A DNA stretch of 28,962 nucleotides from IMG/VR virus record IMGVR_UViG_3300032093_000630, positions 1 through 28,962 of that record; one strand, written 5' to 3'. This DNA is from a virus. The notes below the pieces were generated by a model that did no database searches, was not told the DNA's origin, and saw only the letters and a program-made list of their open reading frames with translations. The position numbers and the translations under genes are program-made. Below, one piece after another: positions 14,649-23,119 of the stretch; position 1 is the stretch's first letter, and each line of letters starts with the position of its first letter.

Positions 14649-15286
14649 CATGGAATGACTTAACAGTTGAACAATACCAACAGCTTTACCCTATCGTTCA
14701 AAACGATAACGGGTTGGATATGCTTGTGGAAGTGATAAGCATCTTGGAAGGCATGGCGATTGATGAAATAGATTCAAAGCCATACAAATGGTTACTGGAC
14801 AAAGAAAAGGAATACGAGTTTCTTTCTGATTTAAACTTTGACAAGACCGCCAAAAGTTTTATTGATGTAAACGGCAAAAGGTATATGTTCTGCCATGAGA
14901 TTGAGAATATGCCAGCAGCCCGTTATATTGAATCTAAAGTAATGAGCAGCAATATAGCCGAGAACCTGCACAAGTTAATTGCCTCTTGTGTGTACCCTAT
15001 GAAAAAAGGTTTATTCGGGTGGAAGGTTCAGCCTTACAATGTCAAAGACCATGCGGTGTATGCGGAGGACATGAAGAAAGCGAATTTTGTAGATGTTTAC
15101 AACAACGTGGTTTTTTTTTATCATGTATTAAACGATTGGATTCAAAGTTCCCAAGCCTCTATGATGAAGGAACTGGAGGGGAAGATGACAATGGAGGACA
15201 GCCAGCGTTTGGTTCAAATTTTATCCGAGATTATGGATGGTTTTACTCCATCGAAAGGGTTGCAGAGTACGAAAGAATTAGTTTAG
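14645..15286 (+). CDS. Probable tail assembly chaperone, short (0-frame) form
   Basis: 213 residues, starting MTWNDLTVEQYQQL, a pattern found in small Bacteroidota phage proteins encoded ahead of tail genes. The protein is helical and has no enzymatic motif. A T9 run lies at 15111-15119 within codons GTT TTT TTT TAT. Ribosomes slipping -1 there would enter a frame open to 15393, giving a fusion of about 249 residues. That two-product arrangement is typical of tail assembly chaperones (G/GT in lambda), which are made before the tape measure protein. Here three genes separate it from the tape measure. Assignment is by this architecture, not by a clear family match. Confidence 0.6.
   Translation: MTWNDLTVEQYQQLYPIVQNDNGLDMLVEVISILEGMAIDEIDSKPYKWLLDKEKEYEFLSDLNFDKTAKSFIDVNGKRYMFCHEIENMPAARYIESKVMSSNIAENLHKLIASCVYPMKKGLFGWKVQPYNVKDHAVYAEDMKKANFVDVYNNVVFFYHVLNDWIQSSQASMMKELEGKMTMEDSQRLVQILSEIMDGFTPSKGLQSTKELV
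15110..15119 (+). other. Candidate -1 ribosomal frameshift site (T9)
   Basis: G followed by nine T residues, read as GTT TTT TTT in the 0 frame. Both P- and A-site tRNAs would re-pair perfectly after a -1 slip. The -1 frame then runs 91 codons to TAG at 15391-15393. A downstream pseudoknot was not evaluated. Confidence 0.55.
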
Positions 15287-15393
15287 AGCAAGCCTATGAA
15301 ATACCCACGATGCAGTTTTTAAACGATATGCTTTATCTTAAAAACAAAAATCTGTACGAGGAAGAAATGATGAAGAAAGTTTACGCAAAATAG
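15118..15393 (+). CDS. Tail assembly chaperone C-terminal extension (-1 frame)
   Basis: 91 codons in the -1 frame after the T9 run. The first roughly 35 residues are Gly/Asp/Glu-rich, like a linker (GTGGEDDNGG). The rest looks like a genuine protein: FIRDYGWFYSIERVAEYERI, then QAYEIPTMQFLNDMLYLKNK, a helix pair resembling the second halves of tail chaperones. This last half extends 107 bases past the 0-frame stop, where nothing else is encoded. The frame has no good start of its own: the only early ATG (14986) would add about 44 residues that look like out-of-frame sequence. Expression by frameshift is therefore the best explanation. Confidence 0.55.
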   Translation, partial: LSCIKRLDSKFPSLYDEGTGGEDDNGGQPAFGSNFIRDYGWFYSIERVAEYERISLEQAYEIPTMQFLNDMLYLKNKNLYEEEMMKKVYAK

Positions 15394-15415
15394 GTTTTGA
15401 GTTTCATTCTTTTGC

Positions 15416-15443
15416 AGCCCTTCTATTCTTAGAGGGGCTTTTT
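15416..15443 (+). terminator. Intrinsic terminator after the chaperone genes
   Basis: AGCCCTTCT (15416-15424) pairs with AGAGGGGCT (15431-15439), nine pairs including one G-T wobble, with a 6-base loop. The T run (15439-15443) begins at the last base of the second arm. It ends the terminase-chaperone segment just 14 bases before the next ATG. Confidence 0.7.
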
Positions 15444-15453
15444 AGTATTTATA
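15444..15453 (+). promoter_or_regulatory. AGTATTTATA box before a virion gene (copy 1)
   Basis: The decamer AGTATTTATA directly follows the terminator T run and ends 3 bases before the ATG at 15457. The same decamer in the same setting recurs at 24714-24723, and a shorter GTATTTAT form occurs at 22563-22570. It may be a late promoter or translation-initiation element; no -33 box was assigned. Confidence 0.35.
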
Positions 15454-15456
15454 AGT

Positions 15457-16101
15457 ATGCCGAGTATAGCACAAGCACTAGCCAAGTTATTAGGCGGTGA
15501 TTTCTTAGATACATTGGGAGACGAGCAAACAGCCGCACCGAAATTAAACACGGTGGAGGCTATGATTGCTTTGTATGCAGAGGAATTTATAAACAAGGCG
15601 AAGGATAATTTAAACGCAAGCAACACCACACAAACGGGGAAATTAGAAAGCTCCATCCGCTTTGAAACTAAAACATTGGGCAGATCGTACAAGCTCACTC
15701 TATTCGTTGCTGATTATTACGACTACATCAATCAAGGGGTGAAAGGTGTAAAAGGTTCACAGAATACCCCTTACAAGTTTAAGTTCATCAACCCATCTAA
15801 AACACACGTTGAGGCCATACGAAAGTGGATGCGTGAAGGCAGAAAGAAAATACAGGTATCAGATATTAAGTATGGTAAAACAAAACAGGAATCCAAAGCA
15901 ATCGACCCGGTTAAAAAAGAGCGGCAGTTAGCGTATTTAATAGCGAGGTCAATTAAAAGAAAAGGTATCACAGGAACAGGATTTTGGACGAAAGCATTTG
16001 ATTCAACCTTTGCAGATTTTGGACAACAAATGTCCAAAGCATTAGGCGAGGATATAAAGATTGATTTGAGAAACATGGTTAAACGAATAAAGAAGAAATG
16101 A
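15457..16101 (+). CDS. HK97 gp10-like neck or tail completion protein
   Basis: 214 residues, basic at the C-terminus (MVKRIKKK). The segment QTGKLESSIRFETK followed by FVADYYDYINQGVKG and later GFWTKAFDSTF matches the general pattern of HK97 gp10-like proteins (TGxLxxSI ... YAxxxExG ... PFMxxA). Those proteins link head and tail or finish the tail. It directly follows a terminator and an AGTATTTATA box, so it may begin a new transcript of virion genes. It overlaps the next gene by 4 bases (ATGA). The family match is at the level of motif order, and position before tail genes supports it. Confidence 0.6.
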   Translation: MPSIAQALAKLLGGDFLDTLGDEQTAAPKLNTVEAMIALYAEEFINKAKDNLNASNTTQTGKLESSIRFETKTLGRSYKLTLFVADYYDYINQGVKGVKGSQNTPYKFKFINPSKTHVEAIRKWMREGRKKIQVSDIKYGKTKQESKAIDPVKKERQLAYLIARSIKRKGITGTGFWTKAFDSTFADFGQQMSKALGEDIKIDLRNMVKRIKKK

Positions 16102-17228
16102 GTATTACGATTAAGAGTACCCCCGATGATTTCAGTTCAGCACATGAAGAACTGTGGCACGTTGTAGATTCAACCAATAAGAACGGAGACGGGTTTAGAT
16201 ATGTGTTTGACATTTACAAAGACGGTGATATAATTACAAGAGTAAAGAGTGAGCCGTTTGGTACTGATAAGTACGGAGTGATAAACGTGGGTACTATTGT
16301 CCGTTCTACTTTAGATTCCTGCGAGTTAGGCGGCTTTGACATTTATTCCCAAGATGCAGAGTTCACAATGAATACAGATGTTTTCTTTACTGACTACCAA
16401 TTAAGGTACGGGGAGGATGCAAGCGGTGTAATCACTTCTAATTTAGCATCGGGTAATTTCAGGGCATACAACAACTACACAAGATTAAACTTTGAAAAGT
16501 TAGATACCTCTTTAAGCAGTGGGGTTATAATAACTTCCAATAGGCCGACTACTTTAAAATCTTATACAGATTCATTAAGTATATTCCACCCGGTTGTTTT
16601 TTCGCACAGGTTAAACACTGGTGTTAATTACAGGCGGGAGTTTAGATATGCTGACAATTCAACAGAAACAAGGGATGTGTTTGGAAGTGGGCAATGTATT
16701 GTTTTCCCTGTAACAAATACATTATGCAACAGGTTAAGAATTATTAATCAAGATACAAGCGCAGTTATCAAGACTTATGAGATAGAGAATAAGTGTACCA
16801 AATACGAATGCTTTACGCTTGTCTTTCTAAATGCTTTTGGCGGCTACGATTCGTTTACGTTTGTCAATGGTGTATTAATGCAGACAGGCGAAAAGAAATC
16901 GTTTGAAAAACAACGATGGAAGCTGGACGGGTTTACAATGAAGGAAAAATTGTATTCGGGTATCTACAATGAATCTATAATGACTTACGCCAACATGATT
17001 AAGTCAAAAATGAAACTAACATCTGATTTTCTTAGTACGGAAGAATACGCATGGTTAGCAGAGTTGGTTAATTCGCCTTTGGTGTACCTTCTTAGACCGG
17101 GGCAGGATTTAATCCCAGTTAAAATAACCAATACAGACTACGAGTTTACAAACAGCTTACAGAATAAGGCTAAGTTGTTGGAAGTGGAAATAGAATTTGG
17201 CATCGTTAAAAACTCACAATTTAGGTAA
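16098..17228 (+). CDS. Tail structural protein (unnamed Bacteroidota phage family)
   Basis: 376 residues, beta-rich throughout, with few long helices until the end. Notable segments are TLVFLNAFGGYDSFTF near the centre and LVNSPLVYLLRPGQDLIPV near the C-terminus, followed by a strand-rich close. That composition suits a tail-tip, distal tail or adaptor protein. It is encoded between the gp10-like protein and a larger 670-residue tail protein, and overlaps both by 1-4 bases. No enzymatic motif. The precise role is not assignable by eye; a distal tail-type component is the favoured inference. Confidence 0.55.
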   Translation: MSITIKSTPDDFSSAHEELWHVVDSTNKNGDGFRYVFDIYKDGDIITRVKSEPFGTDKYGVINVGTIVRSTLDSCELGGFDIYSQDAEFTMNTDVFFTDYQLRYGEDASGVITSNLASGNFRAYNNYTRLNFEKLDTSLSSGVIITSNRPTTLKSYTDSLSIFHPVVFSHRLNTGVNYRREFRYADNSTETRDVFGSGQCIVFPVTNTLCNRLRIINQDTSAVIKTYEIENKCTKYECFTLVFLNAFGGYDSFTFVNGVLMQTGEKKSFEKQRWKLDGFTMKEKLYSGIYNESIMTYANMIKSKMKLTSDFLSTEEYAWLAELVNSPLVYLLRPGQDLIPVKITNTDYEFTNSLQNKAKLLEVEIEFGIVKNSQFR

Positions 17229-19240
17229 TGTATCAACTATTCGTAGAAAACCAGGAAGTAGATATTGACGAGAAAATAGGCATACAGTTGAGTTATGCCA
17301 TAGATGATATTGCACGTTTTGCAAACAGAGATACTTCTTTTAGCAAGCAGATAGTTTTAAAAGGAACAAACAGAACGAACAACGCTTTAGGTTTAATCTT
17401 TGAATTGGGCAATGCAAACCCCTATGTAATCGGTCAAAGGAACATCGGCAAGAATTTTAATGTAGCACAAACAGCAAGAGCCGAGTTAAGACTTTACGGG
17501 TTGCAGGTTTTAAAAGGTGTATTTAGACTGATAGGTATTCAAAGGACAAGAGATATTATAGAATACGAAGGTGTTTTATTTGGCGAATTAGGCGGTTTGA
17601 TTGCTGCTATCTCAAACAAAAAAATAGAAGAATTAGACTTTGGTGCTTACGACCATGTTTTCAATACGACAAACATCACAGCGAGTTGGGATGCAGTACA
17701 AGGTTCAGGATATTTTTACCCGTTGATTGATTACGGCACTTACTCAAGCAACAAAGTAGATTATGACATTCGCACTTTAAGACCTGCGTTTTATGTAAAA
17801 GAATACTTAGATAAAATATTTGAGGATGCAGCCTATGAATACGAGTGCGACTTTTTTGACACTGCAAGGTTTAAGAGTTTTATCATTCCGAACAACACAA
17901 AAGAATTAAAGTCAGCCGGGCAAAGATTACTGGAGGCAGAAGATACCGATGTGGCGATTACTATTCCCGCAGGAAGTAAATTCTATTTGGACTACGATAA
18001 TATTATCAACAACTCATTCATACAGATTAATTCTTCCACGTTTGAGTTTGACAGTCCTGTTTCTATACCTGCAAAGATTCGGGTTTCAATTACAGCAAGC
18101 GGTTCAGGTATTCCCAACGTATCAATTAACGTAGAAAAGAACGGGTTAAGGTTAAACGGTATTATTGTAGGTTTTGCTTCTGCTTCGACCTTTGAAACAC
18201 AGACCACTTTAGTAGATGGCGATGTGATAAGAATCTACTACCAAAACCAAGACCCGTTTAATGCAAGAAGTTTTAATATTTCAGCTAATACGCTAAACAT
18301 AATTTCTACAACAGATATACAAGTTCCCGTAAGTGTAGGCGATACCATAAGAGTAAACGACACTATTCCAAAAGGAATCTTTCAGCGAGACTTCTTAGCC
18401 TCTATTTTAAAGATGTTTAACCTGTACGTGGTTGAGGATAGGATAGAAGAAAAAAGGCTTATCATCAAACCATACATAGATTTTTATTCAGGCGAAAATG
18501 TGGATTGGACGTACCAGGTAGCAAGAGATAAAACGTGGAACATCATGCCGATGGGTAATCTGAACGGCAGAATCTTTGAATACAAGTATAAAGAGGACAG
18601 CGATTTCTACAACGATGAATACCGCAAGAAATACAATATTACCTACGGGTCAAGGCAGTTTGATACTGGATTCCAATTCTCTAAAGACCGACAAACAACC
18701 GATGTAATATTTGCAGGTAGCCCACTGATAAAGTATTCAGGAACAGACAAAACACTGACCGCAATCTATAAAAAGTCAAAAGGTAATTCAGTAGATCAGG
18801 AAGAATTGACCGAATCCGTATTAAGAATACTCACTTGCAAGAAAATAACAGGTGTTACAAGTTGGAAAATCAAAAACGGTGTTTCAGACTTAGCGACTAT
18901 CACAAATTACGGTTATGCCGGGCATTTGGATGACCCCACTACCCCAACGTTTGATTTGAACTTTGGCGCACCCAATGAGATATACTGCGACCCCGACCAG
19001 TACACATCGAATAATCTATTTAACGTTTACTGGAGTTCTTACATCGCAGAGATAGCAGATAAAGATTCCAAGCTGTTAAAGTGCCATGTGTACTTAAGGC
19101 CAATTGACATTGCTAAGTTAAATTTCTCTAAAGATGTATTTATTGACGGGGTACGGTTCAGGATAAATAAGATTGACGATTACGATGGTTTGAATAACGA
19201 ATTAACAAGAGTAGAACTTTTAAAAGTGATAAATGGCTAA
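17228..19240 (+). CDS. Large tail protein (hub / tail-tip candidate)
   Basis: 670 residues. The N-terminus is MYQLFVENQEVDIDEK, then DTSFSKQIVLKGTNRTNNALG, a sequence style common to large tail proteins of Bacteroidota phages. A middle beta region (SVGDTIRVNDTIPKGI, then DFLASILKMFNLYVVED) resembles hub-like folds, and the C-terminal part has repeated Asp/Tyr-rich strands. No hydrolase motif was identified. It overlaps the upstream stop by a single base and the tape measure start by 8 bases. Size and location fit a baseplate hub or tail-tip protein, but host-range function is not shown. Confidence 0.55.
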   Translation: MYQLFVENQEVDIDEKIGIQLSYAIDDIARFANRDTSFSKQIVLKGTNRTNNALGLIFELGNANPYVIGQRNIGKNFNVAQTARAELRLYGLQVLKGVFRLIGIQRTRDIIEYEGVLFGELGGLIAAISNKKIEELDFGAYDHVFNTTNITASWDAVQGSGYFYPLIDYGTYSSNKVDYDIRTLRPAFYVKEYLDKIFEDAAYEYECDFFDTARFKSFIIPNNTKELKSAGQRLLEAEDTDVAITIPAGSKFYLDYDNIINNSFIQINSSTFEFDSPVSIPAKIRVSITASGSGIPNVSINVEKNGLRLNGIIVGFASASTFETQTTLVDGDVIRIYYQNQDPFNARSFNISANTLNIISTTDIQVPVSVGDTIRVNDTIPKGIFQRDFLASILKMFNLYVVEDRIEEKRLIIKPYIDFYSGENVDWTYQVARDKTWNIMPMGNLNGRIFEYKYKEDSDFYNDEYRKKYNITYGSRQFDTGFQFSKDRQTTDVIFAGSPLIKYSGTDKTLTAIYKKSKGNSVDQEELTESVLRILTCKKITGVTSWKIKNGVSDLATITNYGYAGHLDDPTTPTFDLNFGAPNEIYCDPDQYTSNNLFNVYWSSYIAEIADKDSKLLKCHVYLRPIDIAKLNFSKDVFIDGVRFRINKIDDYDGLNNELTRVELLKVING

Positions 19241-20888
19241 AGAAGTAATTGGCGGGGAAGTCGTCATAGAATATAAATCGGTAGGCGAGTTACGCAAAGC
19301 GATTAAAGAGGCAACAGGTGATGTTATTAAGATGCAGCAACAATTTGGGGCTACATCTAAAGAAGCATTAGCAGCCGCCAAACGAGTAGCCGAATTAAAA
19401 GACCGTGTTAAAGAAGCAGGCGAAGTAGCTGCACTGTTCGACCCAGGTAATAAGTTCAAAGCAATTGGCAATGCAGTAACAGGACTTGCAGGAGGTTTCA
19501 CAGCTTTAACTGGCGCAATGGGTGTATTAGGTATTAAGTCAGAAGATACCGAAAAAGCACTGTTAAGAGTTCAATCCGCTTTAGCATTAACACAGGGTTT
19601 AAGTACGATTGCCGATGCGGGTAAAGACTTTGGAAGATTAGCAAGCATTATTAAAGGCCCGGTAATAGCAGCGTTTACCACTCTTAGAGGTGCGTTCATG
19701 GCTTTAGGCATTGGATTGATTACAAGTGCCATTGCTTTTCTGATTACCAATTTTGAGAAAGTTAAAAACGTTATCTACGATTTATTCCCTGCTACAAAAG
19801 GTTTGTTTGATAACATGGATAGAATCAAACAAATAGCAATGGGTGTAGGTAATGCTATTTTAAAATTTGTATTAGCTCCTGCAAAGGCTTTAATCAAATT
19901 AGTACAAGGTGATTTTCAAGGGGCTTTAGATGCAGTAAAAGAAAGCATCCAGTTTACTAAAAACTTTAGGGAGGGCGAAAGTAAAGAGATAAAGAGCCAA
20001 GCCGATGAAAGGGAGGCGGCAAGGCAGGAAGAATTAAGGAAAGAACGTGAAAAAAACAAAGGTAAGTTAGAAGAACAAAGACGGGCAGCAGCAGAAAGGG
20101 AAAAAGAAAGAGCGGCAGAAAGAGAACGAATAAGAAAAGAGGAAGAAGAAGAAGATAGGCAAAGGCTAATAAGAATGTGGAAGGCTGCGGTGGAGCGAAT
20201 GGAAATGTTTAAAAAAGTTCGTAACGACATTTCAACAGAAGAAGATTTTGGAAGGGAAGAAAGAAGAACAAGAGAAGCTGAATCGTATGCTAAATGGTTG
20301 GAGGACAGAAAGGCTCAAAGGGAGAAAGAAAAGCAATTAGAGTTAGATTATAACCATGCTTTGAAACAAGCAGAGATTGATTTGCAGAATGCAAAATTTG
20401 AGGCAGCCTCCGCAGGTTTAAATCTGCTTGCAAGTTTAGCAGGTAAAAACAAAGCACTTCAAAACACTTTGTTTGCTTTGGATAGGGGTTTGGCTATTGC
20501 AAAAGTTGTTATTGATACGCAAAAAGAAATTGCAGGTTACTATTCAAACCCTACATGGTCATTACTTCCTGATGGTGGTCTTGCCTTAAAATCAGCAGCC
20601 GCATTAAAAGCTAAAATAAGAGCAGGTGTAAGCATCGCTACAATAGCAGCCGCATCCATTCAGAAGTTTATGAATGGCGCAAGTGCAGGCGCAGGTAATG
20701 CAGGAGGTGGCGGTGGTGGAGTATCACCATTAACTCCTGCCCTATCACCACAAGCACAGGCCACAAGTTTAAACGCTGCTGCAATTAACAATTTAGGGAA
20801 TAACGCAATCAGAGCGTATATATTAAATGCAGACATACAGAATCAGAATCAGATAAACGATATTTTAAAAAGAAACAGTACCATATGA
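19233..20888 (+). CDS. Tape measure protein
   Basis: 551 residues. It has an N-terminal helical section (VGELRKAIKEATGDVIKMQQ), a hydrophobic Gly/Ala part with two likely membrane segments (AAFTTLRGAFMALGIGLITS), and a long charged coiled coil (about residues 240-390, dense in Lys, Arg and Glu). A Gly-rich stretch (NAGGGGGG) precedes the end, which has the polar RAYILNADIQNQNQINDIL. This organisation is that of tape measure proteins, which set tail length and enter the host envelope. By the rule of thumb of about 1.5 angstrom per residue, the tail would be near 80 nm. It overlaps both neighbours by 4-8 bases. Confidence 0.85.
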   Translation: MAKEVIGGEVVIEYKSVGELRKAIKEATGDVIKMQQQFGATSKEALAAAKRVAELKDRVKEAGEVAALFDPGNKFKAIGNAVTGLAGGFTALTGAMGVLGIKSEDTEKALLRVQSALALTQGLSTIADAGKDFGRLASIIKGPVIAAFTTLRGAFMALGIGLITSAIAFLITNFEKVKNVIYDLFPATKGLFDNMDRIKQIAMGVGNAILKFVLAPAKALIKLVQGDFQGALDAVKESIQFTKNFREGESKEIKSQADEREAARQEELRKEREKNKGKLEEQRRAAAEREKERAAERERIRKEEEEEDRQRLIRMWKAAVERMEMFKKVRNDISTEEDFGREERRTREAESYAKWLEDRKAQREKEKQLELDYNHALKQAEIDLQNAKFEAASAGLNLLASLAGKNKALQNTLFALDRGLAIAKVVIDTQKEIAGYYSNPTWSLLPDGGLALKSAAALKAKIRAGVSIATIAAASIQKFMNGASAGAGNAGGGGGGVSPLTPALSPQAQATSLNAAAINNLGNNAIRAYILNADIQNQNQINDILKRNSTI

Positions 20889-21466
20889 CACTACCAATAT
20901 TTGAATTAAGAATAAGCGAAGATGAAAACAGTGAAAGGGGAGTAAACGCTGTTGCATTAGTAGATAAACCCGCTATCGGTGAGGGTTTCTTTGCATTTGA
21001 TAAACAGGAAAGATTCGCAGTAGTAAGCGAAGATGAAAGGATTGTTGTCGGCCCGGCTATGATTCCCAATATGCTTATTTACCGTCAAGACCCTGACGGT
21101 TCGGAGTACAACGTAACCTTTTCTGCTGAAACCATACAAGCGATTGCAGAGAAATTCTTTGCTAAGAACTTTCAGAAGAACGGAAACGAAATGCACGATG
21201 AAACAAAACCTGTTGATTTGGTATTCTTTCAGAGTTGGATAGCGGACGAGAATAAAGGTATTCCTAAGATGAAACAGTTTGAACATTTACCCGATGGTAC
21301 TTGGTTTTTGGGTGCGAAAGTAAAAAGCGATAACACTTGGGCAGATGTAAAGAACGGCACGTTTAAAGGTTTTAGTGTAGAGGGATATTTTGAAATGAAA
21401 CCCTTAAAAATGAGAACAGAGGAAAGTACACTGAATTTAATAAAAACACTTTTAAAAGATTATTAA
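20885..21466 (+). CDS. Capsid maturation protease, XkdF/S78_2-like
   Basis: 193 residues matching the putative serine-protease family of phage capsids (XkdF, Peptidase_S78_2). In order: VNAVALVDKPAIGEGF, then RIVVGPAMIPNMLIYR, EYNVTFSAETIQAIAEKF, a catalytic-type histidine in MHDETKPVD (H104), LVFFQSWIADENKG, GTWFLGAKVKSDNTW and the nucleophile-type GFSVEGYF (S164). It should trim scaffold and capsid proteins during head assembly. It starts ATGA-coupled to the tape measure gene and precedes a glycosyltransferase, then the assembly and capsid genes. Confidence 0.85.
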   Translation: MTLPIFELRISEDENSERGVNAVALVDKPAIGEGFFAFDKQERFAVVSEDERIVVGPAMIPNMLIYRQDPDGSEYNVTFSAETIQAIAEKFFAKNFQKNGNEMHDETKPVDLVFFQSWIADENKGIPKMKQFEHLPDGTWFLGAKVKSDNTWADVKNGTFKGFSVEGYFEMKPLKMRTEESTLNLIKTLLKDY

Positions 21467-21479
21467 TTACTAATACAAC

Positions 21480-22505
21480 ATGAAAATACTCGCTTTAGGT
21501 CATCGTTTCTCCGGCTGTTTCTATCATCGCATTTGGCTTCCTTCTATGTTAATGGAAGGCAAAGAACGTGCAAGAGTAACCGATACCATCACAGAAGATA
21601 CATTTAAAGAAAGATGGGATATTGTTTTTGTAAACCGAATGTGGGCAAAAGATGATCTATTTAAACTACGAGATGAGTACGGATTCAAACTCGTACTTGA
21701 TATGGACGATTACTGGGTACTTGACCACCATCACATGGACTACGACCATTACACAGATGGAGGTTATGATGTAAAAGTAACCCAACACTTGCGAAAAGCA
21801 GATTTAGTTACCTGCACACATGAAAGATTAGCAGAACGCATAAGACCCTATAATGAAAATGTTGTTATTTGCCCTAATGCCATACCCTACGGATTTGGGC
21901 AGTACATTGACCAGGTAGAACCAACCGAAAAGATAAAACTCTTTTGGGCGGGTGGTATTTCTCACGAACTGGATTTAAAAGTAATAGCCGACCCTATGAA
22001 AAAACTTTTTCCTCACATAAAGGATAAGGTAAAATGCTACATCGGAGGCTATGCTGATGGGAATCCTTACGAAGCAGGTATTTGGGGGAAGATGGCTGAT
22101 TATTTTATGTACAACGGTAACTATGATGGAACAGCTTTACGAGGTATGCCAGTAGATGAGTATTATCAACTGTTCTCCTATGCCGATATTATGCTGATAC
22201 CTTTAAAGAAAAGTAATTTCAATCAGTACAAATCGAATCTGAAAATATTAGAAGCAGCAGGAAAAAGAATTCCGGTGGTAGTGAGTGCAGTACACCCCTA
22301 TCTTGGATTTCCTGAAGATTTAGTAAACTATGCTTCAGATAGTCAGATGTGGATTCATTGGGTTAATAAATTAGTCAATGACAAAGGATTCCGATTAGAG
22401 CAAGGCGAAAGGCTATACGAATACTGCAAAACACACTACAACTTTTTTGAGATTAACAAAAAAAGACAGGAAGCGTTTACTTCTTTGATTCCTGTAAATA
22501 CTTAA
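21480..22505 (+). CDS. GT-B fold glycosyltransferase inside the head module
   Basis: 341 residues, with GT-B layout: an N-terminal Rossmann half (MKILALGHRFSGCFYHRIW, LVLDMDDYWVL, VICPNAIPYGF) and a C-terminal half (KLFWAGGISHELDLK, FSYADIMLIPLKKS, then LKILEAAGKRIPVVVS) holding the donor-binding, E-containing motif typical of GT4-like enzymes. It is placed between the capsid protease and the assembly protein, 13 bases from the former. Such a position suggests the acceptor could be a virion protein (inference). It has no membrane anchor or signal peptide. Confidence 0.8.
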   Translation: MKILALGHRFSGCFYHRIWLPSMLMEGKERARVTDTITEDTFKERWDIVFVNRMWAKDDLFKLRDEYGFKLVLDMDDYWVLDHHHMDYDHYTDGGYDVKVTQHLRKADLVTCTHERLAERIRPYNENVVICPNAIPYGFGQYIDQVEPTEKIKLFWAGGISHELDLKVIADPMKKLFPHIKDKVKCYIGGYADGNPYEAGIWGKMADYFMYNGNYDGTALRGMPVDEYYQLFSYADIMLIPLKKSNFNQYKSNLKILEAAGKRIPVVVSAVHPYLGFPEDLVNYASDSQMWIHWVNKLVNDKGFRLEQGERLYEYCKTHYNFFEINKKRQEAFTSLIPVNT

Positions 22506-22576
22506 AATACTATATTTTCAAAATTTCCTGAAAGTTTAAATGCGGCTATTTAATAGGGTTGGGTATTTATGCCTGT

Positions 22577-23116
22577 ATGAACCCAATAGAAACATTAAAA
22601 CAGATAAAGGCTATCGTTTTTAACGAAGCCCCTGCACCAGTTGCAGAGCCTGTGCAATTCAGCGATTATCAATTAGCTGACGGCACTATTGTTTCAATAG
22701 ACAAATTAGAAGTGGGCGGCATGGTAAAGATTGCCGATGCTCCTGCTCCTGCCGGTTCTCATACACTTGCTGATGGTACTGTAATAGAAGTAAGCGAAGG
22801 CGGTTTAATTGCTGCCGTAACTGCTCCTGTTGCTGAAGAACCTGCAAGTGAAGATATGAGTTCAAAGTTTGCAGCTATTGAAGCTAAGTTCTCCGCTTAC
22901 GAATCGCAATTCGCACAAATCACAGAAGCACACAACAATTTAAAAACTGCTTTTGAAAAGCAAAACGAAGCCATGCAAGGGCTTGTGAGTTTAGTTGAAA
23001 CACTCGTAAAAGAGCCTTCAACAGAACCAAGCGTTGCGCCTACAAGTGGTTTTCGTGCATTCACAGAAACAAAACAAGACAAATTAAATAACGTACTCAA
23101 ACTTTTTAAAAACTAA
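22577..23116 (+). CDS. Head assembly / scaffold-like protein
   Basis: 179 residues from ATG 22577 (a TTG start at 22559 would add six residues and is less likely). After MNPIETLKQIKAI come two beta modules that both contain LADGT (33-37 and 64-68), separated by Ala/Pro linkers (APAPVAEP, APAPAG). A long helical coiled-coil segment follows (roughly 92-145), then SVAPTSGFRAF and a basic end. The coiled coil, the disorder and the position directly before the capsid gene fit a scaffold or capsid assembly protein, probably cleaved by the protease encoded two genes upstream. The beta modules are unusual for a plain scaffold. Confidence 0.65.
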   Translation: MNPIETLKQIKAIVFNEAPAPVAEPVQFSDYQLADGTIVSIDKLEVGGMVKIADAPAPAGSHTLADGTVIEVSEGGLIAAVTAPVAEEPASEDMSSKFAAIEAKFSAYESQFAQITEAHNNLKTAFEKQNEAMQGLVSLVETLVKEPSTEPSVAPTSGFRAFTETKQDKLNNVLKLFKN

Positions 23117-23119
23117 GAA

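Noticed and set aside
14986-15393. Independent gene from ATG 14986 in the -1 frame of the chaperone gene
   Set aside because: The first roughly 44 residues look like out-of-frame sequence with many Cys and Arg. A frameshift at the T9 run explains the good C-terminal part better.
19916-20230. Minus-strand open frame of 104 codons inside the tape measure gene
   Set aside because: It is the Ser/Leu-rich shadow of the Lys/Glu/Arg coiled coil on the other strand, a common artefact.
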